DNA of 64,000 nt. Origin: JBARDN01 sp963755705 (GTDB lineage: Bacteria; Desulfobacterota; Binatia; Binatales; Binataceae). Position 1 is the first letter of the stretch, and the number at the start of each line of letters is the position of its first letter. The notes under the pieces were generated by a model. The model was not told the origin of the DNA, made no database searches, and saw only the letters and a program-made list of their open reading frames with translations. The DNA lies in the NCBI GenBank assembly GCA_963755705.1, contig CAVWKW010000001.1, forward strand, positions 124,001-188,000. The letters are read 5' to 3'. The translations under genes were made by a program, and so were the position numbers. Positions 54,177 to 62,309 of this stretch are shown here, piece after piece.

Positions 54177-54947
54177 ATGAGCCAATGGTTGATCAAGGGT
54201 CTCAGAACCGGCATCAAGAGCACGCCCTATCCGCGCGCCACGGAAACTGCGGCTGGAACGTCCCCAGGCCTGCCCGCCGCTACCAGACTCGCCGCGGAGC
54301 AGGCGCAATCGGTGGTGGCTCGGTGTCCTACAGGTGCGCTTGAACTCGCGCCGGCTGGTGTGGACGTGAACGTGCGCCAGTGTATCCACTGCATGCGGTG
54401 CGCGCGTGATACGGACAGACCGATGGATTGGGAACGCGGCTACGAGTGGGCGAGCGAAGTCTCGGCGGTTGATGACCGAACCCGGCACTTCGGTCCCGCG
54501 TTTGCTCGGTCGGTTCAGATTCTCGTGGTCGATACAGGCGACTGCGGTGCGTGCCTGAATGAAGTCCGACAGCTCAACAATCCCTACTACAACCTGCATC
54601 GCCTCGGATTCTTTCTCACTCCAACTCCGCGGCATGCGGACGTGTTGCTCGTAGTCGGAGCGCTGACCGAGCACATGCGCGCGCCCCTGCTCAAGGCTTA
54701 CAACGCGATGCCTGGTCCAAAGCGCATCGTTGCCGTAGGCGCGTGCGCGTTATCGGGAGGAATTTTTGGCCGGAGCTTCATGTGCGCAGGCGGAGTAAGC
54801 GAACTGCTCCCGGTCGATGTCGAGGTGCCGGGTAATCCGCCGCCGCCACTAGCTATCCTGCACGGACTATTGGTTGCGGTGGGCCGTAAAACCTCTGCCA
54901 GTTTGCATCGCGCGGTAGGTGGCTCCACGGGGAAAGCGTCGGGATGA
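54177..54947 (+). CDS. Ehr complex, ferredoxin-like plus NuoB/HyfI-type small subunit
   Basis: 256 residues. A reduced ferredoxin-like part (VARCPTGALELAP, RQCIHCMRCARDT) precedes the NuoB-like domain. Cluster ligands are seen in VDTGDCGACLNEVRQLNNPY and VAVGACALSGGIFG, but the last one, normally PGCPPRP, is PGNPPPP, so one of four Cys of the proximal cluster is missing. Overlaps the next start (ATGA). Electron input to this complex may thus differ from complex I. Confidence 0.85.
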   Translation: MSQWLIKGLRTGIKSTPYPRATETAAGTSPGLPAATRLAAEQAQSVVARCPTGALELAPAGVDVNVRQCIHCMRCARDTDRPMDWERGYEWASEVSAVDDRTRHFGPAFARSVQILVVDTGDCGACLNEVRQLNNPYYNLHRLGFFLTPTPRHADVLLVVGALTEHMRAPLLKAYNAMPGPKRIVAVGACALSGGIFGRSFMCAGGVSELLPVDVEVPGNPPPPLAILHGLLVAVGRKTSASLHRAVGGSTGKASG

Positions 54948-57094
54948 CCGCGATGGGCTTGCTGCTGATCATCATCCTGGGGTTGTGCGTCGTCGGGATA
55001 TTGTTGCCGCTGGCGGTTGATGAACGATTAACGCCGGCGATTGTGGGATGGCTCGGAGCGTGCGCGGCCGCCGTCTTACTCTGCTTCAGCGGAGCCTCTC
55101 TGTTTGCCGACGTGCCGTTTCACTCGACGTTGTGGAGCATTCCCTCGCTGGCGACGCTCACGCTCTCGCTCGATCGGCTGTCGGCGCTGTTTCTTTTTGT
55201 CTCGGGCTTGATCCTCCTTCCCGGATCGATTTTCGCCGCCGGCAATCTCCGTCGATACGCGGGCCGGTACAGTCTCGGGGCCTTTAGCGTTCCATATTTC
55301 GCGCTCTTCGCAACGCTGGTGTTGATTCCTTTATCGGCCGACGCGGTCTCCTTCCTGATGCTGTGGGAGTCGATGTCGATCCTGATCTATCTGCTGGTGA
55401 ACTACGAAGACGAAGATGAGGAGCATATCCGGTCGGGATTCCTGATGCTCGCGGTGGGCGAGGCCGGCACGCTCCTCATCGCGCTCGCGTTCATCGTGCT
55501 CGCCAAAAATGGCTCGCTCGAGTTCGCCGCGATGAAGGATGGCTCAGGTACGTTGACCGAGTACACGCGATGGGCCGTTTTTCTGCTCGCGTTTTTTGGC
55601 TTCGGCGTGAAGGCCGGTCTCATCCCGGTGAACTTTTGGCTCCCGCAGGCTTATGCCGCTGCGCCGGACGCCTTCGTTCCGGTGCTGGCTGGAGCGACCT
55701 TGAACCTCGGAATTTACGGAATCGTCAGAGTCAATGGCGATCTGCTGCCGGTTGCGATGATCGGCCCCGGCATCGTCGCGCTGATAATAGGCAGTGTTAC
55801 CGCATTGCTCGGGATACTTTACGCGACAACCCAGAACGATCTTAAAACTATGCTCGCGCACAGCTCGATCGAGAACGCGGGCATCATCACGGCGGCTCTT
55901 GGCGCGGGGTTCATCTTCGTGGCGTCGAATCGCCCATCGCTCGCAGCGATTGCGTTCGCGGCGGCCTTCTACCACACAGCGAATCACTCGATCTATAAGG
56001 CCCTGCTGTTCTTCGCGACCGGTGCGGTTGATTCAAATACCGGGACGCGAAGCATCGACCGGCTCGGAGGCTTGATAAAGGCGATGCCTCTCACCGCATT
56101 GTTCTTTCTGGTTGGCGCGCTGTCGATCGCGGCGCTGCCGCCGTTCAACGGATTCGTCAGCGAATGGCTCACGCTGCAGACGATGCTGCAAAGCGCGGGG
56201 CTCGCTTCGACTGGCGTGAAAATCGTCTTTGCGCTTTGTGGCGCGATCCTCGCCCTGACCGCAGCGCTCGCGGTGACCTGCTTCGTGAAGGCGTTTGCGA
56301 TGAGCTTCCTCGGAATGCCGCGCTCCGAATCTGCCGCGCAGAGTCGGCCTGCGCGAGCCTCTGCGACCCTTCCGATGGCGTTCCTCGCGGTGCTCTGCCT
56401 CGTGCTCGGAGTGACTCCGACCTATGTGATTCCGGTGCTCGACGGAGCGATAGCGCCGATCGCGGGGCAAGCTCGCGCTGCCGACGCACTGGTGCCGCCA
56501 TTCTTCGCCGGCAACGTTCATCACGGCGAGTTGCCCGCATCCTTCGTCGCGGACTTTCACGCGATCGGCGCGCAAGTTGGACAGAGTATCTTGCCGGGAC
56601 GCGGGCTGGTCGTGATGCATCGCGGCGGCAAAGCCAATCCGATCGTGTTCGCAATGTCCACTTCGTACATGGCGGTGGTCTTAGCGTTGATGCTGCTGAT
56701 GACTTACGTTGTTTTTCGAGTAGTGATTGCTCGAAGCCGCGCCATCGAGCGGCGCGCGGTCTGGGATGGAGGTATCCGGAGGTTGCTCCCGGAAATGACC
56801 TACACTGGTACGGGATTCTCGAATCCGGTGCGAGTTATCTTTGAGGCGATCTTCAGGCCTACCACCGTGGAGGACACCAGAGAGACGGTAGGAAAGCATT
56901 TCCGGGCGGCGATTCGCCGCACGCGCGGAGAAAATCACGTACTCGACCGTCTGATTCTCAATCCGATCGCGGATGCCGCCTTGTGGGTATCAAAAGGTTT
57001 CGCGCGGATGCATCACGGCATTCTCAACGCGTACGTTCTCTACGGGCTCGGCGCGCTAATCCTGGCGCTTTTGATCGCGAGATTTTCCTCATGA
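54944..57094 (+). CDS. Ehr complex, HyfB/NuoL-type proton-translocating subunit
   Basis: 716 residues with many membrane helices and a long C-terminal extension. MLWESMSILIYLLVNYEDED, FGFGVKAGLIPVNFWLPQAY, LKTMLAHSSIENAGIITAAL are the antiporter-like motifs (conserved Glu, Lys, and AHSSIEN). A C-terminal lateral helix region follows (VFRVVIARSRAIERRAVWDG). Last of the six genes. The next aptamer (F) begins 40 bases later. Confidence 0.92.
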   Translation: MTAMGLLLIIILGLCVVGILLPLAVDERLTPAIVGWLGACAAAVLLCFSGASLFADVPFHSTLWSIPSLATLTLSLDRLSALFLFVSGLILLPGSIFAAGNLRRYAGRYSLGAFSVPYFALFATLVLIPLSADAVSFLMLWESMSILIYLLVNYEDEDEEHIRSGFLMLAVGEAGTLLIALAFIVLAKNGSLEFAAMKDGSGTLTEYTRWAVFLLAFFGFGVKAGLIPVNFWLPQAYAAAPDAFVPVLAGATLNLGIYGIVRVNGDLLPVAMIGPGIVALIIGSVTALLGILYATTQNDLKTMLAHSSIENAGIITAALGAGFIFVASNRPSLAAIAFAAAFYHTANHSIYKALLFFATGAVDSNTGTRSIDRLGGLIKAMPLTALFFLVGALSIAALPPFNGFVSEWLTLQTMLQSAGLASTGVKIVFALCGAILALTAALAVTCFVKAFAMSFLGMPRSESAAQSRPARASATLPMAFLAVLCLVLGVTPTYVIPVLDGAIAPIAGQARAADALVPPFFAGNVHHGELPASFVADFHAIGAQVGQSILPGRGLVVMHRGGKANPIVFAMSTSYMAVVLALMLLMTYVVFRVVIARSRAIERRAVWDGGIRRLLPEMTYTGTGFSNPVRVIFEAIFRPTTVEDTRETVGKHFRAAIRRTRGENHVLDRLILNPIADAALWVSKGFARMHHGILNAYVLYGLGALILALLIARFSS

Positions 57095-57134
57095 AGCTTG
57101 ACCGGCGTTAAACGGAGTCTTAATTTTGAACTGT

Positions 57135-57182
57135 AGGCGGTGGAGTCCGCCGATATCTGCCATCCGGCCAATGACTCCTGCA
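57135..57182 (+). promoter_or_regulatory. Fluoride (crcB) riboswitch F, G6/C38 variant
   Basis: GGCGGTGGAGTCCGCC, GATATCTGCC, ATC, GGCCAATGACTCCTGC. Compact form with a three-base loop. Leads the DUF6062/phosphoesterase/HEAT/dynamin/MFS operon. Confidence 0.86.
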
Positions 57183-57212
57183 AGCGGGTAGAGACCCGTG
57201 GCAGGAGTTTCC
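57173..57212 (+). terminator. Terminator of riboswitch F
   Basis: ACTCCTGC with GCAGGAGT, plus the inner pair GCGGGT/ACCCGT, followed by TTTCC. 5' arm overlaps the aptamer. Confidence 0.82.
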
Positions 57213-57267
57213 ACTCCAGAAGCTGGGTCTCGAGACCGCTCCGACGATTGCTGATCGGAGGCCGCAA

Positions 57268-58095
57268 GTGCTCGAGCGCCTGACAAAAAATTTCCGGGAA
57301 CTACTCAAGAAGTTCGAGGGCGCGTCGTGCCCGCTGTGTTCTGTACTAAAATGGCGGGAACAACAGCGGCTTGAGCGGCTGCGCGCAAGCGGCGTTTCGA
57401 CGCGTGTCCTGTGCGGCCCGCATCTCGAAATGGCTCTGGCCGCGCTTGCTATCCGGACGGCAAGGGCGCGACTGACTCGTAGCGCGATCGAATCCGTCCT
57501 CGCCGGCCGTCCCGATTGCGAAGTGTGCTCATGGCTGTGCCAAATCGAGCTTCGGCTAGTGCGAGCGATTCGTCGTTTGGACGGCGGGATGCGCTTCCAG
57601 AAGGCTCTCGAATCGGCGCCGCTGTTCTGCCGCAAGCATGCGAGGGCGATCGGTGAACAAAATGCAGCGGTTAATTTTGCACACGTCCAGAAGGCGAGGC
57701 TGCTTCGCTTGCGTAACGCGCTGGCTCAAGCAGAGTTGCGCAACAGCGCGGAGTTGGAATCGCTGATATCCAAGACGCTTGCGTACTTGGCTGCCCCAGT
57801 CGAGCAAGAGCCGGCATCAGAAGTCCTCGATTCCTCCGATAGCACGGAGAGTGACGCCGCGGAATTCGGGCGATGGGAGGATGCGCGTCAGCTCAAACAT
57901 CTATCTGACCTCGAGAGCGAAGCGGCAAGCCTGCGCTATCGCAACGCAACGCTCGCCGAGGAAAACCGCAGACTCAAGCTCGCGCATGCTGCGGGCGAGG
58001 CTTTGAGGCGCGACCTCGAACACGATCGAGAGCAGTTTATTGCCGCGGCAAAAGCACAGGATCCAAATTCCGTAAAATCTTCAAACCGGAATTGA
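57268..58095 (+). CDS. Cys-rich protein with DUF6062-like domain
   Basis: 275 residues from GTG 57268 (GGAGG upstream). Four Cys/His groups: SCPLCSVLKWRE, RVLCGPHLEMALA, CEVCSWLCQIELRL and FCRKHARAIGEQ. The CPLC...C-xPH...CxVC...CxKH arrangement suggests a zinc or Fe-S fold. The C-terminal third (LSDLESEAASLRYRNATLAE) is a coiled coil. The same Cys/His pattern recurs at the C-terminus of the dynamin three genes downstream. Function unknown. The DUF6062 label is from memory. Confidence 0.75.
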   Translation: MLERLTKNFRELLKKFEGASCPLCSVLKWREQQRLERLRASGVSTRVLCGPHLEMALAALAIRTARARLTRSAIESVLAGRPDCEVCSWLCQIELRLVRAIRRLDGGMRFQKALESAPLFCRKHARAIGEQNAAVNFAHVQKARLLRLRNALAQAELRNSAELESLISKTLAYLAAPVEQEPASEVLDSSDSTESDAAEFGRWEDARQLKHLSDLESEAASLRYRNATLAEENRRLKLAHAAGEALRRDLEHDREQFIAAAKAQDPNSVKSSNRN

Positions 58096-58809
58096 ATGGA
58101 GCGAATCATCCCCATGCGAATCTGCATCATCTCTGACCTGCATGCGAACCTCGAGGCTCTTGCAGCGTTGCCGAGCGACTATGACGAGTTATGGGTATTG
58201 GGCGACCTGGTCGATTATGGTCCCGATCCGGCTGAAACGATCGAATTCGTCCGATCTCACGCGTTGACCGTGATTCGAGGCAACCATGACAACGCGGTCG
58301 GATTCGGAACGGACTGCGGATGCTCTCCCCGATTCACCGCGATGGCGGAGGCAACACGCAAGTACACTACCTCAGTCTTGAGTGCGAGCGACAAGCAGTT
58401 TCTCCGCGACCTCCCGACGTGCGCGTGCCGCCAACTAGACGGTCGAGTATTTTTTCTCTGCCACGCGACCCCGTCGGATCTTTTGTACGAATACCGTCCG
58501 CCAGACTCTCCTCTGTGGGCCCGAGATGAGGAGTCCAGTTCAGGAGCGGACGTTCTGCTGGCGGGCCATACGCACCTGCCGTTCGTACGCGTCTTCGGCG
58601 AGCGCGTCGTAGCTAATCCGGGAAGTCTCGGACAATCGAAAGTTGGAGGTGCGCGTGCCCGCTATGCGGTCTGGCAGGATGACCATATCGAGCTAAAGGA
58701 CTACGAATATCCCGTCAATAAAACTATACACAAAATTCTGACACTGCCATTGCCCGAGGAAGTAAAGCACGATCTCGTCTGTGTGCTTCGCACGGGGACG
58801 GCGCCGTGA
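58096..58809 (+). CDS. Calcineurin-like metallophosphoesterase (YfcE/MJ0936-type)
   Basis: 237 residues. Metal-site blocks are complete: MRICIISDLHANLEALAAL (DxH), LGDLVDYGPDP (GDxxD), IRGNHDNAV (GNHD), FLCHATPSD and LLAGHTHLPFVR (GHTH). ATG 58114 gives the canonical N-terminus; ATG 58096 is the longer option directly after the previous stop. Such enzymes cleave phosphodiesters or phosphoproteins. Substrate unknown; the operon context is fluoride stress. Confidence 0.9.
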   Translation: MERIIPMRICIISDLHANLEALAALPSDYDELWVLGDLVDYGPDPAETIEFVRSHALTVIRGNHDNAVGFGTDCGCSPRFTAMAEATRKYTTSVLSASDKQFLRDLPTCACRQLDGRVFFLCHATPSDLLYEYRPPDSPLWARDEESSSGADVLLAGHTHLPFVRVFGERVVANPGSLGQSKVGGARARYAVWQDDHIELKDYEYPVNKTIHKILTLPLPEEVKHDLVCVLRTGTAP

Positions 58810-59801
58810 GTACTAATAGTCATCGAGACGCCGCGCCGGCGCCGATTGCGATCACGGCGGACTCCGCAAAACTCACTGCTCTGGGACGTCACCTGCGATC
58901 TCTGCACGACGGGGACGGCGCGGTGATTGAGGCAATCGGCATCGGTGCTCCAGCGGTTCCGATCCTGCGGGCACTTCTGTCTGAGCGAGACTTCACGGGG
59001 ATTTTCGAACCGCGGATGCGGGCCGTTCAGGCGCTGGCCGCGCTCAGAGCCACGAGCGAATTGAAAGAGTACGTTCGGGGGTGGCAATCGGCCTCAGACC
59101 CCGTCGAGCGATTCGGAGACGAGGCAGTGCTGGGGACGGCCGCCAGATTTTTGGGCGCGACTAAAGACGAAGACGCTTATCAGATCTTGATCGCGGTGGC
59201 CCGAAAGCATCCGGTGCCTGGCGTCATCGAAGCATTGGGAAGCTGTGGCCGCAAGGAATCGATTCCGATCGTAATCAAAGCCCTTGCCGACGACGTCAGC
59301 CGTAGCGCCGCGGAACAGGCGTTAAGAATCCTCGGAGAGGTCGGCGCACCTGCACTCATCGAAGCCGCCCTGCGACCCGTAGCGAACTTTTGGGGCAGTG
59401 AAATTCCATCCAGTGTGCGGCGGCGCCGCAGCGCACTGATGCTGCTGTTCGAATTTGGCGTCACCCGCGACATTTGGGACCGCGTCCGCGGGTTGGCAGC
59501 GGATTCAGACGACGAGATCGCGGTCCACGCGTGCGCGATTGGCCTGACCGCCGGGACCTATCCCGACCAGCGCGATTGCGCGCGCCGAATGGTGGCACTG
59601 CTGCGTCAGGTGGCGTGGCCGCTTCATCGTGAAGTCGAGGACTGTCTGATAGTTCATTTCGCAATCGCGCGCGAGTTCGTCGAACAGGCGATCAAAAGCC
59701 CGATGGACCTGATCGCGAATGACTTCGCGCGTGCCCGCTTCAAACGATCCCTGCGCCGGATCGCGGCGCGAGCATCAACCAGCCAGGCGCCCAGGAGTTG
59801 A
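58806..59801 (+). CDS. HEAT-repeat protein
   Basis: 331 residues from GTG 58806, which overlaps the previous stop (GTGA). Helical repeats of about 30 residues, for example GIGAPAVPILRALLSERDF, RMRAVQALAALRAT, IPIVIKALADDVSRSAAEQA, LRILGEVGAPALIEAAL. Scaffold for protein-protein contact, perhaps with the dynamin that follows. No catalytic motif. Confidence 0.8.
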   Translation: MSTNSHRDAAPAPIAITADSAKLTALGRHLRSLHDGDGAVIEAIGIGAPAVPILRALLSERDFTGIFEPRMRAVQALAALRATSELKEYVRGWQSASDPVERFGDEAVLGTAARFLGATKDEDAYQILIAVARKHPVPGVIEALGSCGRKESIPIVIKALADDVSRSAAEQALRILGEVGAPALIEAALRPVANFWGSEIPSSVRRRRSALMLLFEFGVTRDIWDRVRGLAADSDDEIAVHACAIGLTAGTYPDQRDCARRMVALLRQVAWPLHREVEDCLIVHFAIAREFVEQAIKSPMDLIANDFARARFKRSLRRIAARASTSQAPRS

Positions 59802-59806
59802 CCTCG

Positions 59807-62263
59807 ATGCCGCAAGCAGCGTCGCAGATCTCGGATATCGCGAGCGATGCTGTCCGCCGCTATGACGATCTCAAGCTTGAGATCGCGGCGATCGGACAGA
59901 CCGCGATGCTCACCTGCACCAAAGATAAAGATGAGGAAGGTGAGCGAGCGTTCCAGTCGGTGCTGGCGCGGCTCGCTGAAGATCACTTCAATCTCGCCGT
60001 TATCGGTCCCTTCAGTCGCGGTAAGAGCAGCCTGATGAACGCGATCCTCGGTTTTCAGGGCCTGCCCACCGGCCTCCTGCCGCACACCTCCGTCATCACG
60101 ACCGTCAGTTACGCGCCACACGAACGCGTTCTCGTTCGGTGCGCGGGATGGCCGCTTCCGCAGGAGGTTCGACTCGATCAACTCGCTGAGTATGTAACCG
60201 AACGGGGAAATCCCGGCAATCGGCGGGGCGTGGCGCTCGCGGAGATCCAGTTGCCGGCCGAGATCCTTCGCCACGGCCTCTACTTTATCGATACTCCGGG
60301 CGTTGGTTCCGCGATCGTCGCCAACACAAAAACCACGGAACGGTTCCTTCCCGAGATCGATGCCGCGGTCTTCGTCTCCAGTTTCGATTTCGCCGTAAGC
60401 GAGGCGGATATCGAGTTCTTGCGTACCGTTACCGCGACGGTGGGCAAGGTATTTTTCGTCCTGAACAAACTCGACCTCACGTCGAAGTCCGAGGCCGAAG
60501 AAGTCATCAGATTCGTCCGCGACCGGCTCGACCGCGAACCGGGTATTGGGCGCTACTCTTTGTTCGCTGTGTCGGCCAAGCGCGCGCTCGAAGCAAAACT
60601 ACATGGAGATTCGGGTGCGCTAGCCCAGTCCGGGCTGATTGAACTGGAGGATGCGCTGGCGGCATTCACGGCCTCGGACAAGACGCACCAATTGTCCGTG
60701 CGCGTAATGGACCGCCTGGTCGCTCTGCTGCAACGCGAACGCGCACACGCCGGTTTTGCTGTAGCTTCAAAGCGATCTTCTTCGCAGGTCTCCGAAGCAC
60801 TCGTCGGGTTCGATGAAAAGGCCGCCGTCCTCAAAGTGCGATGCGCGGCACTCGTAAACCGCCTTGGAGCGCTGGGCAATGATGCGCTGCGCGCCTCTCA
60901 ACGGCGCCTCGACTTCGCGTTCACCAGCCTCAAGCAAAGCGCGACTTTGAAATTCGCGCCGAACTTTCTTACCGGCAGGATATTTTCCAGGCCGAATACG
61001 CTCGATACTTTCACGCGCAACGTGTCCGTGTTTTGTGCCGGCGCGCTCACGCGCGATTTACAAGTTTACGAGGCCGCACTGAACGAGCATTTGGACCGGA
61101 CAGCCGGTCCGGTCCGCACCGAACTTCTCGCTCTACCCTATGAAGTCTTCGACATCGCGATGAATGATGAGGGCAACACTCGCGAGCTTTCAAAGCTCTC
61201 TGCGGAAGAGCCCGAGGCAGCGCCGCCTTCTGTGGGGCTCGGGGGGATCGCGCGCATCGAGTGGAGACCGCGATTGCCGTGGTGGATATACGTGGCTCCC
61301 CGGCGCTGGTTTCCCGCGGCGATGAAGAGACAGTTTGCCGTCGCGCTCGGCGACCTGCTCGCCCAATACCGGTCCCGTGTCGATGCGATGATCCGCGTCG
61401 TCCTGAAGGAATATGCAGAGAAACTGAATCGCGAAACTGAGAAGGCAATCGACGTTCAAGTGGCTCGCGTGAAAAAACTTCTCGCATCGGGAGGAATCGA
61501 AAAAAGTCGTCAGGTGTTCGAGACGCTTCTGGAACGAGCTAGAGAGCTAAGACGACGACTTGGTGACAACCCTGACCGTGGATCACTGCCTGAGAATAGC
61601 GCCGCGGCTTCCGTCAGGGTGCGAGCGTGTCCTGTCTGCCGCACAGTTCTGCGCGCAGTCTTCGACTACTTAAGCAAGCTGCAATATGAGTTGAGCATCG
61701 ACGCTGACGCTCAACACCGACACGCGAAGAACGGCGGCTTTTGTTCGATGCACACGTGGATTTACGCCAGCATGACCTCGCCGGTTGCGATCGCGCGGGC
61801 CTATCCCGCGCTGCTAGACGCGCTTGCGGCTCGTCTGGAACGTGCTGCGGGAGAGGCGGTATCGATCGCGGAGCTGGCTCACGACATTGACGATCTGGCG
61901 CCGTCGAAAGAGACTTGCGGAGCGTGCGCAATCGCCCGTGACGGAACGGAGCAGTCGGTCGCGGAGGTCCTTCGGCGCCTCGATTCAGACGGGCGCAGCG
62001 AGGTTCCGGCCTTATGCCTGCCGCATTTGGCGATCGCACTTCACCTCGGATCGGAATTGAACGGCGCCCGTTTGCTGACCTCACGATGCGCGAGCGCGCT
62101 GCTACGGGCTGCCGAAGACATGCGCCATCACGCGCTGAAGCACGACGCGATCCGGCGCGGCCTTATGTCGGGGGATGAGCGCGATGCGCATCACACCGGC
62201 CTCAGAAAATTAACCGGCGACATGCTGCTGACACTCCCGCCTCGAGGGGACGACCGCCTCTAA
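59807..62263 (+). CDS. Dynamin-like GTPase fused to a C-terminal Cys-rich (DUF6062-like) domain
   Basis: About 818 residues. GTPase motifs: NLAVIGPFSRGKSSLMNAIL (P-loop), GLPTGLLPHTSVITTV (switch), YFIDTPGVGSAIVANTKTTE (DxxG), FFVLNKLDLTSKSEAEEVIR (NKxD). A long helical stalk contains WWIYVAPRRWFPAAMKRQFA, a possible membrane paddle. From about residue 605 come RVRACPVCRTVLRAVFDYLS, FCSMHTWIYAS, TCGACAIARDG and LCLPHLAIALHLG, the same Cys/His plan as the protein encoded at 57268. ATG 59807 follows AGGAG. The fusion suggests the stand-alone protein and this dynamin act together. Confidence 0.88.
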   Translation: MPQAASQISDIASDAVRRYDDLKLEIAAIGQTAMLTCTKDKDEEGERAFQSVLARLAEDHFNLAVIGPFSRGKSSLMNAILGFQGLPTGLLPHTSVITTVSYAPHERVLVRCAGWPLPQEVRLDQLAEYVTERGNPGNRRGVALAEIQLPAEILRHGLYFIDTPGVGSAIVANTKTTERFLPEIDAAVFVSSFDFAVSEADIEFLRTVTATVGKVFFVLNKLDLTSKSEAEEVIRFVRDRLDREPGIGRYSLFAVSAKRALEAKLHGDSGALAQSGLIELEDALAAFTASDKTHQLSVRVMDRLVALLQRERAHAGFAVASKRSSSQVSEALVGFDEKAAVLKVRCAALVNRLGALGNDALRASQRRLDFAFTSLKQSATLKFAPNFLTGRIFSRPNTLDTFTRNVSVFCAGALTRDLQVYEAALNEHLDRTAGPVRTELLALPYEVFDIAMNDEGNTRELSKLSAEEPEAAPPSVGLGGIARIEWRPRLPWWIYVAPRRWFPAAMKRQFAVALGDLLAQYRSRVDAMIRVVLKEYAEKLNRETEKAIDVQVARVKKLLASGGIEKSRQVFETLLERARELRRRLGDNPDRGSLPENSAAASVRVRACPVCRTVLRAVFDYLSKLQYELSIDADAQHRHAKNGGFCSMHTWIYASMTSPVAIARAYPALLDALAARLERAAGEAVSIAELAHDIDDLAPSKETCGACAIARDGTEQSVAEVLRRLDSDGRSEVPALCLPHLAIALHLGSELNGARLLTSRCASALLRAAEDMRHHALKHDAIRRGLMSGDERDAHHTGLRKLTGDMLLTLPPRGDDRL

Positions 62264-62309
62264 GCGTCTGCAAGCCGCCTATGCAAATGCGGAACGAGAT
62301 TACTCGCGA

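Noticed and set aside
52572..54947. Functional NiFe hydrogenase or formate hydrogenlyase
   Set aside because: Both Ni-binding Cys motifs of the large subunit are absent and no maturation genes are present.
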